From JAYTQG01 sp043746815 (GTDB taxonomy: Bacteria > Actinomycetota > Thermoleophilia > Miltoncostaeales > Miltoncostaeaceae), in contig JAYTQG010000242.1 of assembly GCA_043746815.1 (NCBI GenBank), positions 1 through 6,632 on the forward strand: a stretch of 6,632 nucleotides of DNA, written 5' to 3'. The position numbers were made by a program, and so were the translations under genes. The notes beneath the pieces were generated by a model. The model ran no database searches. It worked only from the letters and a program-made list of their open reading frames with translations, and was not told where the DNA came from. This document shows positions 1-5,670 of the stretch, piece after piece (position 1 is the first letter of the stretch; each line of letters opens with the position of its first letter).

Positions 1-204
1 CCATCCGATGCCAACTTCCTTTTCATCGACCTCGGTGTCGAACGGGCCGCTCTCGTGAACGCCGCCCTCCTCGCGCGCGGGGTGATCGTACGACCTGCTG
101 GTCCGTTTGGCGCCCCCGAGGCGCTGCGGTTCACGATCGGGTGGCCGGATGAGAACCAGCGACTCCTGGATGCCCTTGCCGAGGCCCTCGCCGAGAGCGC
201 CTGA
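1..204 (+). CDS. HisC-like class I/II aminotransferase, C-terminal 67 residues (5' end outside window)
   Basis: The reading frame is open from base 1 and ends at TGA 202-204. The 67 visible residues begin PSDANFLFIDLG and contain LARGVIVRPAGPFG and LRFTIGWPDENQ. This is the usual C-terminal small-domain pattern of histidinol-phosphate aminotransferases: an ANF strand, a GVIVRP turn, then an R-(x)-TIG-x-(P/D)EN segment whose Arg binds the substrate carboxylate. Such PLP enzymes transfer an amino group between glutamate and histidinol phosphate or a related aromatic or amino-alcohol phosphate in the cytoplasm. The PLP lysine lies upstream and cannot be checked. The stop overlaps the next start (TGATG), so the two genes are probably cotranscribed and translationally coupled. 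No other histidine gene is visible, so the true substrate may not be histidinol phosphate. Confidence 0.85.
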   Translation, partial: PSDANFLFIDLGVERAALVNAALLARGVIVRPAGPFGAPEALRFTIGWPDENQRLLDALAEALAESA

Positions 205-1139
205 TGGATCTGGAGGAGCTGGTCGGGGGCGTCAGGGCTGGCTCGAAGCGACACCTGGCGCGCGCGATCAGCCTCGCCGAGCGCGGCGACCCGCTCGGCC
301 GAGCCGCCGTGGCGACGCTCTATCCGTTGACCGGCCGCGCCCTTCGTGTCGGGATCACCGGCCCGCCTGGGGTCGGCAAGAGCAGCCTGATTGGCGCTCT
401 GATCACCCACCTGCGCGCCGACGAAAAACGCGTTGCCGTGGTGAGTGTGGACCCGTCCAGCCCGTTCACCCGCGGTGCGGTCCTTGGCGACCGGATTCGC
501 CTGACCGAGCATTTCCTGGACGAGGGCGTCTTCATCCGCTCGATGGCCAGTCGCGGGCACCTCGGCGGGCTCTCCGAGGGGACCGCCGACGCCGTCCTGA
601 TGGTCGACGCCGCTGGCTACGACGTTGTTCTTGTGGAGACCGTCGGGGCTGGCCAGAACGAGATTGAGATCCAGGCGCTCGCGGAGACCGTCGTGCTCGC
701 CCTGATGCCGGGGAGCGGCGACGGGATTCAGGCAATCAAGGCCGGTTTGATGGAGATTCCGGATGTCCTCGTCATCAACAAGGCCGACCGTCCCGGTACC
801 AGTCTCCTGCGGGCGGAGCTTGAAGCGACGCTGTCGTTGGTGCCATCCGGTCCGTGGCGTCCGCCGATCGTCGAGACCGTCGCACTTGAGGGTGGTGGCG
901 TTGCGGAGCTCTGGGCGGAGGTCGAACGCCACCAGACCTTCCTGTCTGAGGATGGCCGGTTTGAGGCGCGCCGCCGCGAGGGCATCGAACGCCAGCTCCG
1001 GTCGCTCGCGCTGGAACGGCTGAAGCGGCAACTCGCGACGGCACCACCCGATGCGGTGCGGGATCTGGTTGACGCGGTCGCCGCACGTTTCTTGGACCCC
1101 GGCGCCGCCGTCGACCAGCTGCTGAACCCGCCCGAATAG
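204..1139 (+). CDS. meaB: MeaB/ArgK-family GTPase, methylmalonyl-CoA mutase chaperone
   Basis: This 311-residue protein matches the MeaB/ArgK G3E-type GTPases, which are usually a little over 300 residues. Visible motifs, in order, are the P-loop GPPGVGKS (53-60), the family signature VDPSSPFTRGAVLGDR (82-97), SMASRGHLGGLS (113-124), ETVGAGQNE (145-153) and the guanine-specificity motif NKAD (192-195). The last 60 or so residues are helical and Arg-rich (RRREGIERQLRSLALERLKRQLA), like the dimerisation arm of the family. Known members protect adenosylcobalamin-dependent methylmalonyl-CoA mutase and gate cofactor loading with GTP hydrolysis, in propionate and branched-chain catabolism. The ATG at 204 overlaps the preceding stop as TGATG, which supports translational coupling and this start. 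No mutase gene lies in the window, so the partner is inferred from the family only. I see no damage in the gene. Confidence 0.93.
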   Translation: MDLEELVGGVRAGSKRHLARAISLAERGDPLGRAAVATLYPLTGRALRVGITGPPGVGKSSLIGALITHLRADEKRVAVVSVDPSSPFTRGAVLGDRIRLTEHFLDEGVFIRSMASRGHLGGLSEGTADAVLMVDAAGYDVVLVETVGAGQNEIEIQALAETVVLALMPGSGDGIQAIKAGLMEIPDVLVINKADRPGTSLLRAELEATLSLVPSGPWRPPIVETVALEGGGVAELWAEVERHQTFLSEDGRFEARRREGIERQLRSLALERLKRQLATAPPDAVRDLVDAVAARFLDPGAAVDQLLNPPE

Positions 1140-1153
1140 CCCCGCTTCGGGCC
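1130..1153 (+). terminator. Short hairpin over the meaB stop codon, possible weak terminator
   Basis: The 7-bp arms GCCCGAA (1130-1136) and TTCGGGC (1147-1153) pair perfectly around a 10-base loop that contains the tail of the TAG stop codon. No T-tract follows, so it is at best a weak or factor-dependent terminator, or a 3'-end stabiliser. It could be a chance palindrome in GC-rich sequence. Confidence 0.3.
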
Positions 1154-1196
1154 TTGCCTGGAGCGCCGTTCGCTGTGAGACTCCCGCTACCTGAAT

Positions 1197-1212
1197 CGTG
1201 ACGATCGTTACG
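1197..1212 (+). promoter_or_regulatory. Imperfect 16-bp palindrome upstream of the dodecin gene
   Basis: CGTGACGATCGTTACG is symmetric in 14 of 16 positions around the central ACGATCGT. It lies about 40 bases before the dodecin ATG, in the only intergenic space between meaB and that gene. Size and place suit a dimeric repressor or activator site. No convincing -10/-35 pair is visible next to it, and no known regulator is recognised. Confidence 0.3.
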
Positions 1213-1253
1213 AAGCGTCAGGATGTTCAACACACAACGCGAAGGGCGGAGTC

Positions 1254-1472
1254 ATGGCAGAAGAGAGCGTCTACCGCGTCATCGAAGTGATCGGCACGAG
1301 CAGCGAGTCGTGGGAAGCCGCAGCGCAGACGGCGATTGAAACGGCCTCCGGAACCCTCCGTGACCTCCGCGTCGCTGAGGTCACGAAGCTTGATGTCAGC
1401 ATCGACGAGGGCAAGATCATCCGCTTCCGTACCCGCCTGAACCTGTCGTTCAAGTACGAGCGCGAGGACTGA
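1254..1472 (+). CDS. Dodecin-family small protein
   Basis: At 72 residues this has the usual dodecin length and pattern: VYRVIEVIGTSSESWEAA (strand then helix, 6-23), a helix through AIETASGTLRDLR (28-39), then the strands VAEVTKLDVSID and IIRFRTRLNLSFKYE. Dodecins form hollow dodecamers that store or buffer flavins. The ATG is well placed behind a GAAGGGCGGAG ribosome site (1241-1251). Two positions differ from the classical flavin binders. The Trp that stacks on flavin (RW-F/EV in haloarchaeal and mycobacterial dodecins) aligns with Val40 here, and the flavin-contacting Gln of the YQV strand aligns with an Arg (RFRTR). This may therefore belong to the non-Trp dodecin branch, with a different or no flavin ligand. 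It stands 114 bp after meaB and probably has its own promoter. Confidence 0.88.
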   Translation: MAEESVYRVIEVIGTSSESWEAAAQTAIETASGTLRDLRVAEVTKLDVSIDEGKIIRFRTRLNLSFKYERED

Positions 1473-1478
1473 GGCTGC

Positions 1479-1523
1479 TTGAGGGGGTCAGACCTGGGTC
1501 AGACCCGGGTCAGACCCCCTTAA
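1479..1523 (+). repeat. Long palindrome built from 11-bp GACCYGGGTCA units, probable terminator or extragenic palindrome
   Basis: The outer arms TTGAGGGGGTC (1479-1489) and GACCCCCTTAA (1513-1523) pair over 11 positions with one G-T wobble. The interior holds tandem units GACCTGGGTCA and GACCCGGGTCA, themselves near-perfect palindromes, so several nested folds are possible. It begins 7 bases after the dodecin stop, a natural place for transcription termination, but no run of T follows. The GGGGTCAG end motif is the same as that of the dispersed repeats A and B, which suggests a shared mobile or repetitive origin. Confidence 0.6.
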
Positions 1524-1668
1524 CTTCGGCTTCTCGTTGGGACTGGAAGCTTCCCGCTTGTCCGCGCCGCCGATTCAGTCCGCGACTTCTGGACGCCAAT
1601 ACGTGTAGGCGAGTCGATCCTGGTTGCGCTGAGCGACCCCTCCTTGTCGGTGCCTTCGCGCGTCGTGC

Positions 1669-1692
1669 TCGGACGCGATGCGTCTTGTCCGA
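1669..1692 (-). terminator. Weak stem-loop after the SnoaL/NTF2-like gene
   Basis: Arms TCGGAC and GTCCGA pair around a 12-base loop just beyond the stop of the minus-strand gene at 1705. A competing internal stem, GACGC/GCGTC, uses part of the same sequence. There is no T-tract. The rest of 1524-1704 holds nothing I can assign. Confidence 0.2.
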
Positions 1693-1704
1693 CGACCGAC
1701 TCCG

Positions 1705-2127
1705 CTACTTCGGTTCGATCTTCGCGGTGAAGGTCTGCGTGGCGATCTTGCCGTCACGCAAGAAGAAGGTGTCGGTCGCTAGTACCACCTCGGCGGATGC
1801 GCAGCTCGCGTGCCACACGATGTAGGCGGTGTCTCCCTCGAACGTCACCACGTCCATGGTGAAGTCGTAGGTCCCTGGCGTGAAGTGCTCTGCGAGTAGG
1901 CCGCTCAAGAAGACGCGAATCGCCTCGCGCCCCTTGTGGGTTGCGTCCTGGGTGATCATGACCGACGCGTCGGTGTAGTCCTCCACCAGCGCGTCGAGGT
2001 CGCCCGCCGAGAACGCTGCCATGTGGCGATCAAGGATCGTCGTCATCTCGATCGTCTTGGAGTCGCCCTGCGGCGCGCCATGGGGGGTGTCCGATGAGCC
2101 TTGCGCAGCGGTTGTTTGAGTGGCCAT
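1705..2127 (-). CDS. SnoaL/NTF2-like fold protein (DUF4440-type nuclear transport factor 2 family)
   Basis: The call gives 140 residues from the ATG at 2127, chosen because GGAG lies 9 bases upstream; further upstream the frame shows no conserved sequence. Residues 1-27 are polar and probably disordered. From about residue 28 the sequence follows the SnoaL/NTF2-like cone fold: ILDRHMAAFSAGDLDALVEDYTDASVMITQ (31-60), a helix with GREAIRVFLSGLL (66-78), then the strands YDFTMDVVTFEGDTAYIVWHA and FFLRDGKIATQTFTAKI. Such proteins are small cytoplasmic enzymes (isomerases, hydratases, cyclases) or ligand-binding proteins. No function can be fixed from sequence alone. An alternative start at Met28 would keep the whole domain. 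The gene is transcribed away from the AraC-type regulator next door, which may control it. Confidence 0.85.
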   Translation of the reverse strand: MATQTTAAQGSSDTPHGAPQGDSKTIEMTTILDRHMAAFSAGDLDALVEDYTDASVMITQDATHKGREAIRVFLSGLLAEHFTPGTYDFTMDVVTFEGDTAYIVWHASCASAEVVLATDTFFLRDGKIATQTFTAKIEPK

Positions 2128-2188
2128 TTCACCGTCTCCATTCGTTGAACAGTTGGAGATAGAGCGTCGCGTCTCCGTCGCACGGGCG

Positions 2189-2253
2189 CCTGTTCGAGCG
2201 TTTGCGAAACTTGATCGCACGTCCGGCATCTGCCCCCTCTATGCTCGAACAGG
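2189..2253. promoter_or_regulatory. Perfect 11-bp inverted repeat in the divergent intergenic region
   Basis: CCTGTTCGAGC (2189-2199) and its exact reverse complement GCTCGAACAGG (2243-2253) lie 43 bases apart, between the start of the SnoaL-like gene and the start of the AraC-family regulator. Paired half-sites in a shared divergent promoter are what a dimeric regulator would use. The adjacent AraC protein is the obvious candidate, though AraC sites are more often direct repeats. No clear sigma-factor hexamers are visible. A stem-loop with a 43-base loop is less likely. Confidence 0.45.
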
Positions 2254-2286
2254 GCGTCATGCTCAGTGATCCAGAAGGGCGACGTG

Positions 2287-3269
2287 GTGGATACGACATA
2301 CGACACGGTGTCGCAGGTGCTTCGCAGCGTGCGTCTTCGCGGAGCTGTCTTCTACGACGTGCGCGGGGGCCAATCCTGGTCGGGCGAGGCACCCCCTGCG
2401 CGCGAGATCGCCGCCGCGGTGATGCCCGGCTCCGAGCACGTCATGGAGTACCACGTCGTGACGCGGGGTGAGGCCTGGGCGGCGATCCTTGGGGAGACCC
2501 CGATACGGATGGCCACCGGGGACATCGTGGTTGTTCCGCATGGCGACCCACACGTCATCTCGAGCGGACCACGTCCACGGCCAATGCCTGCGGACGTGGC
2601 TTGGCATGTCGCGACGGCCAACGACCCCAAGCCGATTCCGGTTGCGCTCAGCGGTACGGTTCGCGTTTCCGCGGTCCCCGAGGATGACCGGGCCCAGACG
2701 GTGGTCGCATGTGGCTTCCTTGGCTGCGACCTGCGGCCCTTATCGCGACGCTTCCGCGCCTCCTGCACGTCCCGGCCGAGCGAGCCGAGGGCTGGGGCGT
2801 CCACGCGGTACGCCAGGCGGTGCGCGAGTCGCTCGAGCGCAGGCCAGGTAGTGCCGCGGTGCTCGAGCGCCTCAGCGAGATGATGTTCGTGGACGCGGTG
2901 CGCCGCTACATCGGCCAGCTTCCTCAGGACGCGACGGGGTGGCTCGCCGGTTTACGCGACGATTGCGTCGGAATGGCGCTCGGGCTTATCCATGCGGACC
3001 CTGGACACTCCTGGACGATCGAGGAACTGGGCGCACGTGTGGGCCTTTCGCGATCGGCGCTCCACGACCGGTTCGCGCGATTTGTTGACGACGCCCCGAT
3101 GCACTACCTCGCCCGCTGGCGCATGCAGGTGGCAGCGACACGACTTCGTGAAACCGACGATCCGATCGCGACCGTCGGCCTTGAACTGGGATACGGCTCT
3201 GAGGCCGCGTTCAGTCGCGCGTTCAAGCGGATCGTTGGCAGTGCTCCCTGGGAGTGGAGAAACGCCTGA
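2287..3269 (+). pseudogene. AraC-family transcriptional regulator with N-terminal cupin (Cupin_6-like) sensor, frameshifted
   Basis: Two overlapping frames together make one regulator of about 325 residues. Frame one (GTG 2287 to about 2740) gives the sensor half: VLRSVRLRGAVFYDV, EYHVVTRGEAWAAI, ATGDIVVVPHGDPHVIS, then VVACGFLGCDLRP. Frame three (about 2739 to TGA 3269) continues LIATLPRLLHVPAER and ends with the AraC DNA-binding domain: WTIEELGARVGLSRSALHDRFARF (first helix-turn-helix), then IATVGLELGYGSEAAFSRAFKRIVG and PWEWR. The shift at 2737-2742 equals a loss of one base modulo three. Without it the first frame runs into unrelated Arg/Ser-rich sequence and stops at 2883. GTG 2287 is preferred over GTG 2266 because AGAAGGG lies 7 bases before it. 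Intact members sense a small molecule and act on a neighbouring operon. Sequencing error is the main alternative to real decay. Confidence 0.85.
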
Positions 3270-3337
3270 GCGTCTCCCCTGAATTCGTGGCCGTCATGGA
3301 GGAGTAGGAACCTCGGACCTGGACTCGGGGTCCCTAA

Positions 3338-3509
3338 GGGGTCATGTCTTGCGTTCGACCTACGGCGCAAGGCATCACACGGCCGGCAGGACCAGAACGC
3401 GTGGACCTCATGGAGGCCTCCTGTTCCACCTCCGTATGGGCCTGTGGAGACGGATACTGCGAGAGACTTACGCTGTAGACGGAACGCAAGACCTGACCCA
3501 AAAGCGTTG
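3338..3509 (+). repeat. Dispersed repeat copy A, about 170 bp with terminal inverted repeats
   Basis: It starts GGGGTCATGTCTTGCGTTC (3338-3356) and ends with the inverse, GAACGCAAGACCTGACCC, then AAAAGCGTTG. The two ends can pair over about 35 bases with a few mismatches. Most of it matches copy B in the same order and orientation. An internal stem, CTCCGTA (3430-3436) / TGTGGAG (3443-3449), closes a 6-base loop. No open frame inside looks coding, so this is a non-coding, MITE- or REP-like element that would need a transposase supplied elsewhere. It fills most of the 371-bp gap between the AraC pseudogene and the secreted-protein gene; I see nothing else in that gap except the ribosome site near its end. 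Confidence 0.75.
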
Positions 3510-3640
3510 TCTGACGCGTGATCAGCGGAGGGCAGACTGGTGGGCCGGAACTGGGCTGGACCGGCCCTTTCAACCTTCGGACCTATCGCACGCGCAGCCA
3601 CGTAGTGCCTACATCCAGCCAGCAGCGGGGAGAGGATCAG

Positions 3641-4285
3641 ATGACCCCCGGCACACACCGCGGAATTCGCCATCGAATCGGCCTCATGGCCGCCCTATGT
3701 TGCGCTGACGGGTTGCCAGCATCTGCCGTGAGACAGCCCGACGCGGCTCGGCGCGTCCCACCACGTACCGATCTCGCCGACACCCCCTTCCGGCTGACTC
3801 GCCAGGCGCCAGCTGAGGTGAGGAAGGTATGTCGCATGGCCCGCGCCCAGACACGAGTGCCGTTCACCTGCCCACCGCTCGTTCCCGACGTTCCCATCGT
3901 TGGGACAGACCCCAGGGGTCCAGCCCTCAGCGGCATCTACCGCATCGACTCGAAGGGCTATGTGCTCACTTTCAACAACGGTGAAAACCCTGGCACGCTT
4001 CACTGGATCGTAGGGAAAGGTCGGCCCGACACCTTGAAGACGTGGCTGCTCGACGACAGGTACAACGTTGTGAAGGGCAAGCCAGTGTTGGTGTCGACGT
4101 CGCGAATCTCGGGTCGCCGGGTCCGCCTCTACCGCTTCCCGGCAAATCCCGCTGGAGGGCTGCTCGGCGGTCACCTCGCGGCGTTTACCGAACATGGTGG
4201 CTATGACGTTGTCGCCAGCGTTCACGGCACCGACCGGACTTCCCAACGCGCCGGGATCAAGATGGTCCTCGCGATGTCAAAATGA
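3641..4285 (+). CDS. Predicted secreted protein of unknown function
   Basis: The frame stays open upstream to 3518, but the ATG at 3641 is preferred because GGGGAGAGG lies 5 bases before it and the 41 residues further upstream look non-coding. The resulting 214-residue protein begins with a basic stretch (HRGIRHRIG) and a short apolar run ending LPASA, a marginal signal peptide with possible cleavage after about residue 29. A Pro/Arg-rich linker follows, with Cys64 and Cys77 (FTCPPLVPDVP). The conserved-looking core is YVLTFNNGENPGTLHWIVG (107-125) and KPVLVSTSRISGRRVRLYRFP to GGYDVVASVHG (147-196), probably beta-rich. I recognise no named domain; similar hypothetical proteins exist, from memory, in Solirubrobacterales. 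The gene is bracketed by repeat copies A and B in the same orientation, so it may have been acquired with them, or they may have inserted around it. Confidence 0.7.
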   Translation: MTPGTHRGIRHRIGLMAALCCADGLPASAVRQPDAARRVPPRTDLADTPFRLTRQAPAEVRKVCRMARAQTRVPFTCPPLVPDVPIVGTDPRGPALSGIYRIDSKGYVLTFNNGENPGTLHWIVGKGRPDTLKTWLLDDRYNVVKGKPVLVSTSRISGRRVRLYRFPANPAGGLLGGHLAAFTEHGGYDVVASVHGTDRTSQRAGIKMVLAMSK

Positions 4286-4301
4286 GGCTCTTCGAGGGGT
4301 G

Positions 4302-4481
4302 GTCTTTTGGGGGTCAGGTTTGCGTTCGACCTACGGCGTAAAGCATCACGCGGCGAGGAGGACCAGCATCGCGTGGACTTCACAGAAGCCCCGTGCTCCA
4401 CCTCCGCATGGGGTTGCGGAGACGGCTACTGGGAGAGACTTACGCCGCAGACGGAACGCAAGACCTGACCCCAAAGCGTTG
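4302..4481 (+). repeat. Dispersed repeat copy B, the best-preserved copy, about 180 bp
   Basis: The left end TTTTGGGGGTCAGG with TTTGCGTTC and ACGGCGTAA (to about 4343) is matched in reverse complement by the right end: TTACGCCGCAG, ACGGAACGCAAGACCTGACC and CCAAAGCGTT. This makes terminal inverted repeats of about 35 bp. An internal stem is perfect: CTCCGCA (4402-4408) / TGCGGAG (4415-4421) with loop TGGGGT. The copy starts 16 bases after the secreted-protein gene and ends 4 bases before the stop of the convergent fic gene, so its palindromic structure may serve as the 3' end of both transcripts. No coding frame is credible. Confidence 0.78.
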
Positions 4482-4485
4482 AGCG

Positions 4486-5511
4486 CTATCCCGTCCTCCG
4501 ATAGCGACTCGCCAGGTACTCGTCCACCCACGCGCGGGAACTCCTCCACGTTCCGTCCGCCGCGCGCGCTGCCCTGAGACGCCCCCGGACGGCGGCGACT
4601 CGGAGCGCGTTTGCCGACAGCTCGGGCGTTGCCAGCGCAGGGAGCGGGATCATCCGGGCGGGGCCAGCTACGGCAGGGACCACGAACTTGTAGAGGTTGT
4701 CGAGCACTGCCCGGGCGAGGAACTCTCCGAGTGGGCCCAGATCATGTTGGTCGGCCCTGCGGAGCGCGAACAGGTACTTCTCGCGATCCGTTTTGTAGAT
4801 GATCGCGGGTGGGTAGCCCAGTCGGACCAGGAGGAGGTTCAGGATCAGTCGGCCGGTACGACCGTTCCCGTCGAGGAACGGGTGAATCTGCTCGAAGCGT
4901 GCGTGGATCGCGGCTAATGCCTCGGCGATTTGGCGCTCGTCAAGTTTCCGAAGCGCTTCGACGTCCTTGACCCACTCGGTGATGTGAACCGGTACCTGCG
5001 GCCACGGCGGTGGGGTCATTCCTTCGGGGAACGGTTCAATGTCGTGCTCTCGGAATGATCCGGGGCCCTCGCGTTCGGTCGCCTGCGGGTGTGGAGCAAC
5101 CTCCCAGACGCCGGTCATCACGAGCGAATGGACGTAGCGCACCTCCGCCAGCGAGATGAGTTCTCCGGCGCTCCAATCGCCTCCGTGGACTCCTCGCCCG
5201 TAGACCCAGTCCGCCGCGTTGGCGTATCCGGCGACCTCCAGGTACTCGCTGAGCGCCTTGTTTCCGACGGCCCTTCCCTCCGAAAGCAGCGTCTCGACCT
5301 GTTTTAGGACGAGCGTGTTTCCCTCGATTGCGGTCGAGTGATGCGCCTCCTCAAGCCAAATTCCCCTCCAGATTCCCTCGGCTTCGATCGGAGGCGGCAA
5401 GCCGCCGAGGCGATCCCGTAGCTCCAGGATCTCGCGGTGGAGTCGTTCATAGACCTCTGCCCGCGACGGGCGTCCACGGCGGATGGGGGGGAGTTTGTTC
5501 GGCTGAGGCAC
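4486..5511 (-). CDS. Fic-family protein (AMPylase type) with N-terminal inhibitory motif and C-terminal DNA-binding-like domain
   Basis: At 341 residues this is a class II-type Fic protein. The inhibitory helix motif STAIEGN (59-65, [S/T]xxxE[G/N], Glu63) comes first. The catalytic loop HPFLDGNGRTGR (210-221) has the key His210, Asp214, both Gly-Asn-Gly positions and Arg221. Fic enzymes transfer AMP, or more rarely another phosphate-linked group, to hydroxyl side chains of target proteins, and the inhibitory Glu blocks productive ATP binding until released. The C-terminal part (about 286-336: IPLPALATPELSANALRVAAVRGRLRA then RSSRAWVDEYLASR) resembles an excisionase/MerR-like winged helix, so the protein may bind DNA and regulate itself. 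The start is GTG 5511, with no ribosome site but a -10 element six bases before it, pointing to leaderless mRNA. Its target is unknown; other members act in toxin-antitoxin or stress responses. Confidence 0.92.
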   Translation of the reverse strand: MPQPNKLPPIRRGRPSRAEVYERLHREILELRDRLGGLPPPIEAEGIWRGIWLEEAHHSTAIEGNTLVLKQVETLLSEGRAVGNKALSEYLEVAGYANAADWVYGRGVHGGDWSAGELISLAEVRYVHSLVMTGVWEVAPHPQATEREGPGSFREHDIEPFPEGMTPPPWPQVPVHITEWVKDVEALRKLDERQIAEALAAIHARFEQIHPFLDGNGRTGRLILNLLLVRLGYPPAIIYKTDREKYLFALRRADQHDLGPLGEFLARAVLDNLYKFVVPAVAGPARMIPLPALATPELSANALRVAAVRGRLRAARAADGTWRSSRAWVDEYLASRYRRTG

Positions 5512-5579
5512 AATCTAATTGTACCGAACACATTGCGAATGTGTTCGGCTAGGCGTCAATCGAATTGCACCGAACCACA
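5496..5579 (-). repeat. Diverged tandem duplication of the fic promoter/start segment, period 46 bp
   Basis: The segment 5496-5532 is repeated at 5542-5578. Both begin TGTTCGGCT on the + strand, then AGGC, CAATC-AATTG, ACCGAAC and CACA, with scattered substitutions and one-base shifts. The unit nearer the gene overlaps the first fic codons. In the distal copy the GTG start is lost and a stop follows, so only the proximal copy can begin Fic. CAAT-NNN-ATTG is palindromic in both copies (CTA or CGA centre). Confidence 0.6.
5509..5548 (-). promoter_or_regulatory. Probable leaderless fic promoter with an operator-like palindrome in its spacer
   Basis: Read on the minus strand, TACAAT (5523-5518) is a close match to the bacterial -10 and lies exactly six bases before the GTG start (5511), so transcription would begin at or within a base or so of the start codon. 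No Shine-Dalgarno sequence is present. Immediately upstream is a perfect palindrome with 11-bp arms, CCGAACACATT (5524-5534) and AATGTGTTCGG (5538-5548), centred on GCG. It covers the spacer and reaches the -35 position, where only a poor ACA match is seen. A repressor bound here would block polymerase. Fic's own C-terminal domain is a plausible binder. Confidence 0.6.
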
Positions 5580-5670
5580 ATCTGGCCGGAGTCCGGCCGC
5601 CCTCAGGAGCTGGCGAGATGCCTCGCAAGCTCCGCGAACAGGCGGACACCGGCGGCGGCGGCCTCGCCGC

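Noticed and set aside
107..667. 186-codon open frame over hisC/meaB
   Set aside because: It is an Arg/Pro-rich out-of-frame shadow of the clearly conserved meaB frame.
2266..2286. GTG 2266 as start of the AraC regulator
   Set aside because: GTG 2287 has an AGAAGGG ribosome site at correct spacing, and the family normally begins close to VLRSVRLRG.
2734..2745. Programmed -1 ribosomal frameshift in the AraC gene
   Set aside because: The shift direction is -1, but CGGCCCTTATC is not a canonical slippery heptamer, no strong downstream structure is obvious, and several conserved residues seem missing at the join.
2709..3269. An independent AraC gene starting at ATG 2709
   Set aside because: The first ten residues (WLPWLRPAA) do not look like a regulator start, and the frame continues the sensor protein encoded just before it; one frameshifted gene explains both.
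3315..3333. GGACC/GGTCC hairpin as terminator of the AraC pseudogene
   Set aside because: It is only a 5-bp stem without a T-tract, in GC-rich sequence where such pairs are common.
3338..4481. Composite transposon with A and B as insertion sequences
   Set aside because: Neither copy encodes a transposase and no target-site duplications could be identified; they are better called non-autonomous repeats.
5496..5579. CRISPR array
   Set aside because: There are only two diverged units with no regular spacers; it is a local tandem duplication of promoter sequence.
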